Positions 1 to 9,370 of a stretch of DNA of 64,000 nucleotides are shown piece after piece. This stretch comes from Prosthecobacter sp. (GTDB taxonomy: Bacteria > Verrucomicrobiota > Verrucomicrobiia > Verrucomicrobiales > Verrucomicrobiaceae). The stretch's first letter is position 1; each line of letters begins with the position of its first letter. Location: contig JABARQ010000004.1 in the NCBI GenBank assembly GCA_019186985.1, positions 62,001 through 126,000 of the forward strand, written 5' to 3'. Position numbers and translations under genes: made by a program. The notes beneath the pieces were generated by a model, which worked only from the letters and a program-made list of their open reading frames with translations, was not told the DNA's origin and did not search any database.

Positions 1-1
1 C

Positions 2-682
2 GCCGCCGAAGTGAAGAAGACCGCCCAGGCCGCCAGGCGTTTCGGCGTCAATGTCGTCAACGGCTTCACCGGAAGCAGCATCTGGCACCTCTGCTATTCC
101 TTCCCCCCGAACCTGCCCGGCCAGATCGAGGCCGGCTACAAGGACTTTGCCAACCGCTGGGGCCCCATCTTCGACGAGTTCAAGAACCAGGGCGTGAAGT
201 TCGCCCTTGAAGTTCATCCCACGGAGATCGCCTTCGACATCGCCAGCGCCGAACGCGCCCTCCAGGCCGTCGACTACCACCCCGCCTTCGGCTTCAACTA
301 CGACCCGAGCCACTTCGGCTACCAGGGCGTGAACTACGAGAAGTTCATCCGCAGGTTCCCCGACCGCATCTTTCATGTGCATATGAAGGACGTCGCATGG
401 AACCTCGGTGATGAAGCCGGTGTCTTTGGCGGCCATGTGGACTTCCACAAGCCCGCCCGCTACTGGGACTTCAAGTCCGTCGGACGAGGCGACATCAAGT
501 TTGAGCGCATCATCCGCGCCTTGAACGACATCGGCTACAACGGCCCGCTCAGCGTCGAGTGGGAGGACGGCGCCATGGACCGCGAGTTTGGCGCCACCGA
601 GTCCTGCGCCTATGTCAAGAGGCTGGACTTCCCGCCCAGCAAGATTGTTTTTGACGCGCAGTTCGCCGAAAACAGCAAGTAA
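2..682 (+). CDS. Sugar phosphate isomerase/epimerase, xylose-isomerase-like TIM barrel (5' partial)
   Basis: The reading frame is open to the left edge, so the N-terminus lies outside the window; a GTG at 11 is an internal codon, not a convincing start. The visible 226 residues show the AP-endonuclease/xylose-isomerase-like barrel: an ALEVHPTE strand, a [12 protein letters not shown] strand with metal-binding Asp and His, FHVHMKD, and a C-terminal LSVEWEDG strand. These are the usual divalent-metal ligands of sugar isomerases and epimerases. The substrate cannot be read from sequence. The gene lies 150 bp ahead of a same-strand Gfo/Idh/MocA oxidoreductase, a pairing typical of inositol- or sugar-catabolic operons in Verrucomicrobiota and Planctomycetota. 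Confidence 0.88.
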   Translation, partial: AAEVKKTAQAARRFGVNVVNGFTGSSIWHLCYSFPPNLPGQIEAGYKDFANRWGPIFDEFKNQGVKFALEVHPTEIAFDIASAERALQAVDYHPAFGFNYDPSHFGYQGVNYEKFIRRFPDRIFHVHMKDVAWNLGDEAGVFGGHVDFHKPARYWDFKSVGRGDIKFERIIRALNDIGYNGPLSVEWEDGAMDREFGATESCAYVKRLDFPPSKIVFDAQFAENSK

Positions 683-833
683 CCACCGGACTTTGCCGGC
701 TCAGTTCAGCCAGCAGCCCCAAGGTCTTCGGCGGGCGGATGCCCGTCATGGCCTGGGGCTGTTGATCTGATGGGGCAGGTTCAGCCAAGCAGGCTGAAAG
801 GTCCCCCGACAGCCTCACGATTACTCGATTCCT

Positions 834-2162
834 ATGTCCTCCGCCCTGACCCGCCGAAACTTCGTCCAGACCACCGCCGTCATCACCGCAGCCACCACCC
901 TGAGGGCACAGCAGAAGGCGGACTCCCAGGAAACACTCCGCATCGGACTCGTCGGCTGCGGCGGCCGCGGCACCGGTGCCGCCTCCCAGGCCCTCGGCGC
1001 GGAATACAACGGAAAGCTCGTCGCCATGGCCGACGTGGACATGAAGCAGATCGACGGCAGCATCGCCTCGCTGTCCCAGAAGTTTCCGGACCGGGTGGAC
1101 GTCAAGCCTGACAAAAAGTTTGTCGGCATCGACGCCTATCAGAAGCTCATCGACAGCGGCGTGGACGTCGTCCTGCTCGCCAGCCCTCCGGGATTCCGTC
1201 CTGTTCACCTCCAGGCCGCCGTCGACGCCGGCAAGCACATCTTCTGCGAAAAGCCGATGGCTGTTGACTCCATCGGCTATCACATGGCCATGGCCGCCGT
1301 GAACAAGGCCCGCGAGAAGAAGCTCAACCTCGTCGCCGGATTCTGCTGGCGCTACAGCACCTCGCGCATCGAGGCCTTCAAGCGTGCGCTGGGCGGCGAC
1401 ATCGGAAAAATCACCAGCGTCTTCGCCACCTACCACACCGGCCCCGTCAAGCCCATGCCCCCGGCCAGCGGACGCCCCGCCGGCATGAGCGATGTCGAGT
1501 GGCAGGTCCGCAACTGGTACAATTTCTCCTGGCTCAGCGGCGACAGCCTCGTCGAACAGGCCGTGCACAGCGTTGACAAGATCTGCTGGGCCATGGGTGA
1601 CAGGCCTCCCATGAGCTGCATCGGCACCGGCGGCCGCCAGATCAAGGCCGAGGACGGCAACATCTTCGACCACTTCCACGCCGCCTACGAATGGGAGAAC
1701 GGCATCATCTGCAACATGGCCAGCCGTCAGATCAAGGGCTGCCAGGGCCACAACCAGGACATCATCCGCGGCGAAAAGGGTGCACTCATCATCGGCAAGG
1801 GCGGCGCCCCCTTCATCGACGGCCCCAAGCGCTGGCGCTTCCGCGGCGAGGAGAAAAACATGTATGACCTCGAGCACGAGGCCCTCTTCAACTCCATCCG
1901 CAAGGGCTCCGTCATCAACGACGGAGACCGCATGATGCTCTCCACGCTGGTGGCCATCATGGGGCGTGAGGCCGCCTACACCGGCCAGCTCATCACCTGG
2001 GATCAGATGCTCGCCTGCACCCAGGACCTCGCCCCCGACAGCCTGAAGTGGTCCGACAGCTTCACCCCCACCCCGATGCCCCAGCCCGGCGTGACCAGGT
2101 TCCTCCTGCCTGAGCCGAAAAAGCCCGATGCAGCCGGACCAGGGAAAAAGCAGAAGGCCTGA
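834..2162 (+). CDS. Gfo/Idh/MocA family oxidoreductase with Tat-type signal
   Basis: This is a 442-residue NAD(P)-dependent sugar or inositol dehydrogenase-like protein. Residues 7-27 form a twin-arginine export signal (RRNFVQTTAV followed by an alanine-rich stretch), so the enzyme is probably periplasmic. The Rossmann motif GLVGCGGRGTG begins near residue 38, and CEKPMAVD carries the conserved EKP cofactor and catalytic motif. The long C-terminal domain and a KKP-rich tail are usual for the exported members of this family in Verrucomicrobiota. It probably works with the preceding isomerase and the following NamZ-like protein on sugars or muropeptides, but the substrate is unknown. Confidence 0.93.
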   Translation: MSSALTRRNFVQTTAVITAATTLRAQQKADSQETLRIGLVGCGGRGTGAASQALGAEYNGKLVAMADVDMKQIDGSIASLSQKFPDRVDVKPDKKFVGIDAYQKLIDSGVDVVLLASPPGFRPVHLQAAVDAGKHIFCEKPMAVDSIGYHMAMAAVNKAREKKLNLVAGFCWRYSTSRIEAFKRALGGDIGKITSVFATYHTGPVKPMPPASGRPAGMSDVEWQVRNWYNFSWLSGDSLVEQAVHSVDKICWAMGDRPPMSCIGTGGRQIKAEDGNIFDHFHAAYEWENGIICNMASRQIKGCQGHNQDIIRGEKGALIIGKGGAPFIDGPKRWRFRGEEKNMYDLEHEALFNSIRKGSVINDGDRMMLSTLVAIMGREAAYTGQLITWDQMLACTQDLAPDSLKWSDSFTPTPMPQPGVTRFLLPEPKKPDAAGPGKKQKA

Positions 2163-2226
2163 AGACCCGCCTACGCGTCGAAGTGACGTAAGAATGTGCT
2201 GGCGGTGGACATGACATCCGCTTCAA

Positions 2227-3477
2227 ATGCACGCGTTCATGCCCAGCCGCCGATCTTTTCTGACCACCTCCGGCCTGGCCGCCCTGACCGGCTGCCAGCT
2301 TGCCCCCGCCCCGCAGACCGTCCAGACCGCCCCCAATGGCCCGTTCATGCTGGGCATCGACATGCTGGCATCCAGGGGCTTTGACCTGCTGCGTGGACGC
2401 CGCGTCGGACTTATCACCAATCACACGGCCTACACCAGCCAGGGTGTGATGTCCCGGGTGGCCATGCAGCGAGCCCTGGGCGGCGGACTCATCGCCTTGT
2501 ACGGTCCGGAACATGGCATCGACGGAACCGTCGGAGCCGGCAAGCACATCGCCACCCGTCGCGACCCGGTGACCGGGCTCACGGTTCACTCCCTTTACGG
2601 CCCGACCCGCAAGCCCACGCCCCAGCAGCTGGCGGGAATCGACACCCTTGTCTTTGACGTGCAGGACATCGGCTGCCGCAGCTACACCTACATCAGCACC
2701 ATGGCCGTCGCCATGGAGGCGGCGGCAGAACAGGGCAAGTCCTTCGTCGTCCTCGACCGACCCAACCCCATGGGTGGCTGGCGCGTTGAAGGTCCTCCGG
2801 TGGAAAAACGATGGAAATCCTTCGTCAGCCAGATCCCCGTTCCCTATGTTCATGGCATGACGGTTGGCGAACTGGCCATGATGACCACCGCCCACGGCTG
2901 GATTGCCCGCTCCCCCAGGCTCACCGTGGTCAAGATGCAGGGATGGAACCGCAGCATGACCTGGCGAGAGACAGGCCTGCGCTGGCATGCCACCTCTCCA
3001 AACATACCGCATGCCACCTCACCGTTTTACTATGTGGCGACGGGCATTCTGGGCGGAGCTTCCGCCGTTGATGTCGGCATCGGCACGGAAAATCCCTTCG
3101 GCTACGCAGGCGGAAGCGGCGTGCCGCCCCAGGCAATGCTTGAGGCCTGTCGCAGCCTCGGAACTCCCGGAGTCAGCTTTTCCCCGTATTCCCGCAACGG
3201 TTTCGGCGGAGTCAGGTTGAGCATCCACCCCCAGACACAGGCTGACCTGACCGCCCTGGACGTCATGATGCTTGGCACTTTGAACCGCCTGACAGGAGGA
3301 CGCGTCCTCAGCCGCATGTCCGCAGACAAGACCAGCCTTTTCAACAAGGTGTTTGGCAGCGAACACCTCCTCCATGGACTGCGCCGGGGTGAGTCACCCG
3401 CCAGCATCATCCAGTCCTGGCAAGGCTACACCCATTCCTTCCGCAGGAGTCGTCAGAGCCACCTGCTCTACGCGTGA
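2227..3477 (+). CDS. DUF1343 / NamZ-type exo-beta-N-acetylmuramidase, exported lipoprotein
   Basis: The 416-residue protein belongs to the DUF1343 family, whose characterised member NamZ removes terminal MurNAc from peptidoglycan fragments. Family motifs are clear: GLITNHTAYTSQG near residue 62, LYGPEHGIDG, VFDVQDIGCRSYTY, and VLDRPNPMGG. The N-terminus (SRRSFLTTSGLAALTGC) combines a twin-arginine motif with a lipobox ending at Cys-22, so export and lipidation are likely. A second Met at 2239 sits directly before the RR motif and is an equally good start. The gene follows the oxidoreductase with 64 bp between them and may be co-transcribed for cell-wall sugar recycling. Confidence 0.9.
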   Translation: MHAFMPSRRSFLTTSGLAALTGCQLAPAPQTVQTAPNGPFMLGIDMLASRGFDLLRGRRVGLITNHTAYTSQGVMSRVAMQRALGGGLIALYGPEHGIDGTVGAGKHIATRRDPVTGLTVHSLYGPTRKPTPQQLAGIDTLVFDVQDIGCRSYTYISTMAVAMEAAAEQGKSFVVLDRPNPMGGWRVEGPPVEKRWKSFVSQIPVPYVHGMTVGELAMMTTAHGWIARSPRLTVVKMQGWNRSMTWRETGLRWHATSPNIPHATSPFYYVATGILGGASAVDVGIGTENPFGYAGGSGVPPQAMLEACRSLGTPGVSFSPYSRNGFGGVRLSIHPQTQADLTALDVMMLGTLNRLTGGRVLSRMSADKTSLFNKVFGSEHLLHGLRRGESPASIIQSWQGYTHSFRRSRQSHLLYA

Positions 3478-3705
3478 ACCATTTTTTGGGCCAATACCGA
3501 CTAATGTCGATGCCGAAGCTAGGCTATCGCAAAAACCCATGCGAAATATCTCGCAAAAATAATTGAATACCCTTCCTGATGGGCATTCGTAGCTGCTAGT
3601 TAATTAGAGCGCCCCTCTTCCTCATTTTCCTAAACCCCTTTCCACCCAACCCCTTTGACGCCTTTGGTGGCGGCCCAAACCAACACAGATAAAGAAACTA
3701 ACACC

Positions 3706-4350
3706 GTGAAACAGAAACTCTTCATCCTCGACGCGCATCCGATCGTTGTCGAAGGACTCAATAAAATGCTTGAAGGCCAGGAGGATATCCAGGTCACCGG
3801 GATCACCGGTGACGTGGACAAGGCCGCCGAGCATATGAAGCAGGATCCACCGAATGTTCTCCTGATGGATCTTGCCCAAGACGACCGGGGCGTTGTCGAC
3901 CTGATCAAGAAGATCAAGCAGGAGGTGCCTTCCGTCGCCATCCTCGTCTTCTCCGTTCATGACGAAAACGTCTACGCGGAGAGATGTCTCCGCGCCGGCG
4001 CCATGGGATACTTGATGAAGACGGAGCCCGTAGCCCGCGTGCTCATGGCCATCCGGCAGGTCGCCGCAGGCGGCTTCGTCTTCAGCGCCAACCTGCTCAG
4101 CAGCATCGTTACCGGCAACGGTCTGCGTGGAGCGGCTGGAGCCCGTGGCGAACCCGGAAGGCTGCTCAGTGACCGCCAGCTCGAAATTTTCGAGATGGTC
4201 GGCCGCGGCATGGACTCCCATTCCATCGCCGCCAAGCTCAACCTCAGCTCCAAAACGGTGGACGCCCACAAGGCCAACATCCGTCAGAAGCTGGGACTCG
4301 ACTCCGCACGCGAACTGCTCATGGAAGCCGTGCGCTGGGTGGAAAAATGA
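3706..4350 (+). CDS. NarL/FixJ-type response regulator with altered acidic pocket
   Basis: A receiver domain (about residues 1-120) is followed by a LuxR-type HTH (LSDRQLEIFEMVGRG ... SSKTVDAHKANIRQKLGL, about 150-205). The GTG at 3706 gives a receiver starting MKQKLFILDAHP. An in-frame TTG at 3655 would only add an unconserved tail. The phosphoacceptor Asp is kept in LLMDL, the Ser in VFSVHD and the Lys in LMKTEP. The usual acidic DD pair is D-A here (LDAHP), which removes one Mg2+ ligand. No sensor kinase is adjacent, so it is an orphan regulator. A strong hairpin terminator follows at 4375. Confidence 0.9.
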   Translation: MKQKLFILDAHPIVVEGLNKMLEGQEDIQVTGITGDVDKAAEHMKQDPPNVLLMDLAQDDRGVVDLIKKIKQEVPSVAILVFSVHDENVYAERCLRAGAMGYLMKTEPVARVLMAIRQVAAGGFVFSANLLSSIVTGNGLRGAAGARGEPGRLLSDRQLEIFEMVGRGMDSHSIAAKLNLSSKTVDAHKANIRQKLGLDSARELLMEAVRWVEK

Positions 4351-4374
4351 TCAGATTCCGGCTTTGATCATGCC

Positions 4375-4406
4375 AAGCGCCCGGCCTGAACACCGGGCGC
4401 TTTTTC
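4375..4406 (+). terminator. Rho-independent terminator after the response regulator
   Basis: The inverted repeat AAGCGCCCGG / CCGGGCGCTT has an 8-nt loop and is followed directly by TTTTTC. It lies 25 bp after the response-regulator stop codon, so it should end that transcript before msrB. Confidence 0.9.
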
Positions 4407-4522
4407 TTGCCCTCACCCTTCGCCTCGCCACCCCTGCCCTACGGCAGGCAGGTTTTTCAACTTTCTCAAAGTTTGGGAATAACAAGGCCGCTCATCTGTC
4501 GTACATGCGGAAACCCATTGTC

Positions 4523-5131
4523 ATGAAAACCATCTTCGCCACGCTCTGCGCCCTTGCCCTCGTCTCCGTCAGCGCCTGTGCCGAGGACAAGCCCGCAGCA
4601 GCCAAGGAAAAAGCCATGCCCCAGCCCGAGATCAAGCTCACGGAAGAAGATTGGAAGAAACGCCTCACCGACGAGCAGTACCGCGTCACCCGCACGGCGG
4701 GCACCGAACGTCCCTTCGGCCAGGTCTATGAGGAGTTCGAAAAGCAGGGCGAGGGCACCTACTACTGCGTCTGCTGCGGGGCCGAGCTCTTCACCTCCAA
4801 GGAAAAATTCCATTCCGGCTGCGGCTGGCCTTCCTTCTACGACGCCTCAACCGCCAAAAACGTGCTCGAACGGCCTGACAACTCCCATGGCATGATCCGC
4901 GTGGAGACCTTGTGCAGGCGCTGCGGCGCCCACCTGGGACATGTGTTTGAAAGGGAGAGCGTCTCCGCCGCCACGCCGACCAAACGCCGCTTCTGCATCA
5001 ACGGCGTCGCCCTCAGCTTCGTTCCCAAGGGAGGCCAGGCTCCAAAGCTTCTCGAAGTGGCGTCCTCGGCCGTCGAGAAAAAGAAGGAGGAAGTCGCCAA
5101 GGAGGCCGGAGTCGAAGTTCGGAAGCCCTGA
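4523..5131 (+). CDS. msrB: Peptide-methionine (R)-S-oxide reductase, exported (MsrB)
   Basis: MsrB reduces methionine-R-sulfoxide in oxidised proteins. Two CxxC pairs (YYCVCCGAELF and CRRCGAHLGHVF) bind the structural zinc, FHSGCGWPSF forms the core, and the catalytic cysteine is in RRFCINGVAL. The N-terminus is a hydrophobic signal with a possible lipobox (SVSAC, Cys-17), followed by a Lys/Ala/Pro-rich linker, so it probably acts in the periplasm as a lipoprotein. A Lys/Glu-rich tail follows the domain. The ATG at 4523 is preferred because it starts the signal peptide; an upstream in-frame ATG at 4505 is possible. No msrA is adjacent. Confidence 0.95.
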   Translation: MKTIFATLCALALVSVSACAEDKPAAAKEKAMPQPEIKLTEEDWKKRLTDEQYRVTRTAGTERPFGQVYEEFEKQGEGTYYCVCCGAELFTSKEKFHSGCGWPSFYDASTAKNVLERPDNSHGMIRVETLCRRCGAHLGHVFERESVSAATPTKRRFCINGVALSFVPKGGQAPKLLEVASSAVEKKKEEVAKEAGVEVRKP

Positions 5132-5193
5132 CCGGCGGACTCGAAACCGGTCACCCTCATGGCGTCAGGTTGACCTGACACCAAGTTGGCGGC

Positions 5194-6057
5194 ATGAAGG
5201 CCCCTCCCATGGCCGGTTTTTTCAAATCCCTCCTCCAGCGTTTCACCAAGCCCGACATCGACTGGGATGAACTTGAAGCATCCCTGATCTCAGGTGACCT
5301 CGGCCCAAGGCTCGCCGTCCAGATCGTCGGCGACCTCCAGGGCCAGCAGCGCAAGCTGCATGGCGCGGACATCATCCAGGTCGCCAGGGAGCATGTGCGC
5401 AAGATCCTGCCGGAAAACATCCAGCCGCTCACCCCCTTCACCGACGGCAGGCCCAAGGTATTGCTGATCGTCGGTGTCAACGGTGTCGGGAAGACAACCT
5501 CGACGGCCAAGCTGGCCCATCTTCTGCAAAAGGCAGGTCATGGCGTTGTGCTCGCCGCCGCCGACACCTTCCGCGCCGCCGCCGTGGAGCAGCTGGAGGT
5601 CTGGTCGCAACGGCTGCACATCCCGCTCGTCAAGGGACCGCCGAACAGTGATCCCGCCGCCGTCTGCTTTGAAGGCTATGAAAAGGCCCTCAAAAGCGGG
5701 GCCGCCTACCTGATTTGCGACACCGCCGGCAGGCTGCACACAAAGCACAACCTGATGGAGGAGATGAAGAAGGTCCACCGGGTGCTCGGGCGCAAGGACC
5801 CGACATCCCCCCATGAAGTCATCCTCGTGGTCGACGCCACCACAGGTTCAAACGCCCTCCAGCAGGCGCGCGAATTCCACAAGGCGATTCCGCTCACCGG
5901 GCTCATCGTCACCAAGCTCGACGGCAGCGGCAAGGGCGGCGTGCTGGTGCCCATCCAGCAGGAGCTTGGCGTCCCCACACGCTTCATCGGCCTCGGCGAA
6001 CGCGTGGAGGATTTCCAGACCTTCGATCCGAAACGCTTTGTGGACGAGCTGCTTTGA
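5194..6057 (+). CDS. ftsY: Signal recognition particle receptor FtsY (NG domain only)
   Basis: FtsY is the SRP receptor GTPase for co-translational targeting of membrane proteins. The 287-residue protein has a short N domain and the full G domain: P-loop GVNGVGKTT (about residue 95), DTFRAAA, DTAGRL, TKLDGSGKGG and GLGERVEDF. It lacks the acidic A domain found in Escherichia coli. The start MAGFFKSLLQRF, from an in-frame ATG five codons downstream (5209), begins the amphipathic membrane-binding helix and may be the true start. It converges on the minus-strand SDR gene with an 11-bp gap. Confidence 0.97.
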   Translation: MKAPPMAGFFKSLLQRFTKPDIDWDELEASLISGDLGPRLAVQIVGDLQGQQRKLHGADIIQVAREHVRKILPENIQPLTPFTDGRPKVLLIVGVNGVGKTTSTAKLAHLLQKAGHGVVLAAADTFRAAAVEQLEVWSQRLHIPLVKGPPNSDPAAVCFEGYEKALKSGAAYLICDTAGRLHTKHNLMEEMKKVHRVLGRKDPTSPHEVILVVDATTGSNALQQAREFHKAIPLTGLIVTKLDGSGKGGVLVPIQQELGVPTRFIGLGERVEDFQTFDPKRFVDELL

Positions 6058-6067
6058 CGGCAGGGCT

Positions 6068-6823
6068 TCAGTAGGTGGCGCGCCCGCCGGAGAGGTCAAA
6101 GACGGCGCCTGTCGTGAAGGAGCAGTCCTCGGAACAAAGCCAGGCGACCAGGGCCGCCGCCTCCTCCTTCCGGCCAAAGCGTCCCATTGGGATCTTGGAA
6201 AGCATGTAGTCGACATGCTGCTGCGTCAGCTGCCTGAGGATGTCCGTCTCAATCACCGCCGGCGTGATGCAGTTGACCACGATGTTGGACGTTGCCAGCT
6301 CCTTTCCCAGGGACTTGGTGAGGCCGATCACCCCGGCCTTCGAGGCGCTGTAATGGGCGGCGTTGGGATTGCCCTCCTTGCCGGCGATGGAGGCGATGTT
6401 CACAATCCGCCCGTAGCCGTTCCTCAGCATCTGCGGCACCACGGCGCGGCAGCACAGGAAGGGGCCGTTCAGGTTGATCTCAACAACACGCCGCCATTCC
6501 TCAGGCGTGGTCTCCCAAAGCCTCGCGTTGGCGCCGGCGATGCCTGCGTTGTTGACCAGCAGATCGATCTTTCCAAAGGCCGCAACGGCTGCCTGCACGC
6601 CGGCCTCCACGGAATCGGCACGGGTGACATCCACCTTCGCCGTGGCAACCCGGCCCGGAGAGTCGAGCACGGCGCAGGCCTCCGCCAGCGCCGCGTCATC
6701 GATGTCCCAGAGGCAGACCGAGGCCCCGTCTCGAAGCAGCCTTGCGGCGATGGCCTGGCCGATCCCACGGGCGCCGCCGGTGACGATGCCCACACGATTT
6801 TGAAGGGGGGAGGAGGATGGCAT
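6068..6823 (-). CDS. Short-chain dehydrogenase/reductase, FabG-like
   Basis: This is a classical SDR of 251 residues. The NAD(P)-binding motif TGGARGIG lies near residue 15, NNAG near 91, the catalytic Ser in NIASIAG and the catalytic YSASK near 155, with a C-terminal FDLSGGRATY. Asp at the end of the second strand (LWDIDD) suggests NAD(H) rather than NADP(H). The sequence resembles 3-oxoacyl-ACP reductases and sugar dehydrogenases. With no other fatty-acid genes nearby the substrate is open. Confidence 0.93.
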   Translation of the reverse strand: MPSSSPLQNRVGIVTGGARGIGQAIAARLLRDGASVCLWDIDDAALAEACAVLDSPGRVATAKVDVTRADSVEAGVQAAVAAFGKIDLLVNNAGIAGANARLWETTPEEWRRVVEINLNGPFLCCRAVVPQMLRNGYGRIVNIASIAGKEGNPNAAHYSASKAGVIGLTKSLGKELATSNIVVNCITPAVIETDILRQLTQQHVDYMLSKIPMGRFGRKEEAAALVAWLCSEDCSFTTGAVFDLSGGRATY

Positions 6824-6860
6824 GGTAAAAAAATACAGGAGTTGAAGGAATGAAGACGGT

Positions 6861-7487
6861 TCAGATCATGCCGGGCTGCCAGCCACCGCCGTCGCCAAAA
6901 CGCGACCCGATGCGGCCTCTCATCGCCGGATCGTCCAGGGCACGGTCAACCGCATCCTGAAGCGCGCCCGAGGCCAGGTCGCCAAGCAGGGGCACCGGGG
7001 AGCCTGTTCCCGGCACATAGGCGCGGCTCTGGCGTTCGCCCTCATAAACCGCCGTGTGCAGGACACGGCCCGTGGCCGCCTCAAGCACGCTCAGCCGGAT
7101 GCGTGCATAACCATAAGGATGCACCAGCAGCTTGCAGTGCAGGTCCAGCACCTCGCCCGTGATGATGAACCGTGCGCCGGACCTCGGGGTCAGCATGCCC
7201 CTGGCCTGGAGGGCATAACCAAAAGCATTCGTGACCACATCCGCCACCGGAATCCTCGTCTGGATGAACTCCACCGGAGTCCCCACCTGCGTGCGCACGG
7301 TGCCAAGGTCGTGGGTGCCCACGTCACGACGGTCGATGAAGGACTGCGTGGCGAACTCAGGGGCGCCCGGCTTGATGTGACCGGGAGCGGAGGCGTAGTC
7401 GAGGCTGATCTGGCTCGTCGTGGTGCAGGAGGCAAGGACGACGGCGCAGCCGATGAGGATGACGAGACGCTGGAATGTAGGCTTCAT
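6861..7487 (-). CDS. Putative outer-membrane lipoprotein, YajG-like
   Basis: The 208-residue protein has a signal peptide (MKPTFQRLVILIGCAVVLASC) with a lipobox ending at Cys-21. The remainder, with alternating strands such as FIITGEVLDLHCKLLVHPYGYARIRLSVLEA, resembles the YajG/LPS-assembly-type lipoprotein fold; this is a weak family call. The Met at 7487 is chosen because it opens the signal peptide; an upstream start would add 13 unconserved residues. It lies upstream of the SDR on the same strand with a 37-bp gap. Confidence 0.75.
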   Translation of the reverse strand: MKPTFQRLVILIGCAVVLASCTTTSQISLDYASAPGHIKPGAPEFATQSFIDRRDVGTHDLGTVRTQVGTPVEFIQTRIPVADVVTNAFGYALQARGMLTPRSGARFIITGEVLDLHCKLLVHPYGYARIRLSVLEAATGRVLHTAVYEGERQSRAYVPGTGSPVPLLGDLASGALQDAVDRALDDPAMRGRIGSRFGDGGGWQPGMI

Positions 7488-7699
7488 GGAGGGAAATGAA
7501 CCGCAGGAAACAAGGGACAAGAACACGGCGGGTCAAGGATTCCTGTCAGCTTCCTTGAACCCGGCGCAGGATTGTCATGCCGACGTGGGGCAGCCCCCGG
7601 AATTGTCTTGCAGGAAGGCTTGCAAAATCAGAGCTTTTCCGCCCCAAGCCTTTTTCCCCAGGCACGTTCTGCCCCGTGACCTGTGCTCCCGTGCCCCCC

Positions 7700-9370
7700 A
7701 TGAGCGATCAGCAACACTCCGACGACCTCCAGCATCTGCCCACGGCCGATGCCGACAGCGTGGAGAATTCACGCGCAGCCAAGGCCGCCCTCTGGAAAAA
7801 AATCTCTGAACAGCGCCGGCGGGAACGTGAGGAACAGACCGCGGCCCAGCCGCCGCAGGACCTCGTGGAGGAACCTCCGCCAGCCGCCCCCGAGCGCAGT
7901 TCCAGGGACGAATGGGACGAACTCTTCACCTCCAGCCACGAGGAGCTTCAAGCCGCCACGATCCCAACGCCAGCCCCTCCCGCCCAACCGCCCCGCAAGC
8001 GCAGTGTCATCCGTCGCAGCACGCCGCTCATCACGGACACTGAAGCATCCCCGTCCGAAAACCCGCACGCCAGCCTGCGTCCGCCCGCAGAGAGCACTGA
8101 CGCAGGGACGACCACCAGGCAGTCATCAGCAGACGATGACCCCGAAGCCGGCCCTGCAGCCAACGTCGGGGACGCGCGAGAGCGGGAACAGGCCCCGGCC
8201 CTCCAAGGTTCTCCCCGGATCCAAAGCGCATCGCCTGACACAGCCACACCACAAACAGCCTCGGTTCCCGGCACGTCATCCCATTCAAGAACGGCGGCAG
8301 CCTCCGAAAAATCCGATGACAGCCCCCAGGAGGTGCCTTTCCTGGTCGCTCTGCTGAGGCAGAAATGGGTGCAATGGGGCGGGGCTTCCCTCTCCCTGAG
8401 CCTGGGCATCCACGCACTCATCCTCGGCGTCGGTGGATTCATGGTTGTCAGCCAGGTCATGCTCGACCGGCAGGTGGACTTCCTCCCCGGCGGCAGCCAG
8501 CAGGGACAGCAGGCCTCCGAGGCGCTGGAACACAAGATCCAGCAGAAAAAGAACCCCTGGCTGAAGAAGGCGATGCCCATGCGAAAAATCGCCGCCATCG
8601 GCTCCATCTCCGACATCATCCTTCCGGATGAAGTCCCCGATCTCCTCGATTTGCCCAGTTCCAACGACCTCCTTTCCAGCAGCAAGCTTGGCGGTGCCGG
8701 GCTCGGAGGCGGCGGTTTCGGCAAGGGCATGGGTCTTGGCGCGAAGGATGGCATGGTTTTCCAGCCGCTCTCCATGTTCGGCCGCGAGATCAAGGCCAAG
8801 CGGCTCGCCCTCGTCCTGGACGTTTCAAGCTCCATGGCCCCCTTCCTCCCGCGGGTGATCGAAGAAGTGGACAAGGTCGCCAAGGGCAGCGTGATCGTTC
8901 TTTACCCCGGGTGCGGCCTGGATTCACCGCCAAACAAGGGCCTGACGGGCAAGGAAATCTACCGGACCAGCGGGCCTGAGTTTGAACGCTTCTGGCGCAT
9001 GGGGGGCATGGCCAGCCTGGAGGAGGCACGCAAGTTCAAGTTCTCCCGCACCGACCCGATCCCCAGCGAAAGCGTCTACACCGTCCTGTCGAAACGACCG
9101 CAGACCCACTTCATCCATTATGTCGGGATCGGCTACACCTGGCTGGCGCTGCTGAGCGACCACGTCCGGCAGGCGGACGCCCTCTACTGGTTCTCTGACT
9201 TCCAGGATCATGTCGATTTTCAGCAGCTCGACATCATCCGGGAAAACCTGCTGCGACGGAAGCAGAAGCTCTACATCCAGCCGTATCAGCACGGCTCGGC
9301 CTTTGACCTGATCAAAAGCCAGCTTGTCGACCCCACCGGTGGTGAAGTCATCGAGGCCGTTTTTGAATGA
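7700..9370 (+). CDS. Membrane-anchored protein with VWA-type MIDAS motif
   Basis: The 556-residue protein has a long, charged and Pro-rich cytoplasmic N-terminal region (about 1-215), one membrane helix (LSLGIHALILGVGGFMVVSQVM) near residues 235-260, a Gly-rich linker, and a C-terminal von Willebrand A-like domain. The MIDAS motif is seen in LALVLDVSSSMAPF. A later FSDFQDHVD supplies an acidic strand. The start at ATG 7700 removes a nonconserved upstream extension. The next gene starts on its stop codon (ATGA), so the two are translationally coupled and probably form one envelope complex of unknown function. Confidence 0.8.
   Translation: MSDQQHSDDLQHLPTADADSVENSRAAKAALWKKISEQRRREREEQTAAQPPQDLVEEPPPAAPERSSRDEWDELFTSSHEELQAATIPTPAPPAQPPRKRSVIRRSTPLITDTEASPSENPHASLRPPAESTDAGTTTRQSSADDDPEAGPAANVGDAREREQAPALQGSPRIQSASPDTATPQTASVPGTSSHSRTAAASEKSDDSPQEVPFLVALLRQKWVQWGGASLSLSLGIHALILGVGGFMVVSQVMLDRQVDFLPGGSQQGQQASEALEHKIQQKKNPWLKKAMPMRKIAAIGSISDIILPDEVPDLLDLPSSNDLLSSSKLGGAGLGGGGFGKGMGLGAKDGMVFQPLSMFGREIKAKRLALVLDVSSSMAPFLPRVIEEVDKVAKGSVIVLYPGCGLDSPPNKGLTGKEIYRTSGPEFERFWRMGGMASLEEARKFKFSRTDPIPSESVYTVLSKRPQTHFIHYVGIGYTWLALLSDHVRQADALYWFSDFQDHVDFQQLDIIRENLLRRKQKLYIQPYQHGSAFDLIKSQLVDPTGGEVIEAVFE

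Noticed and set aside
5131-5153. GACCGG/CCGGTC inverted repeat after msrB as a terminator
   Set aside because: The stem is only 6 bp, the loop is 11 nt, and there is no T run.
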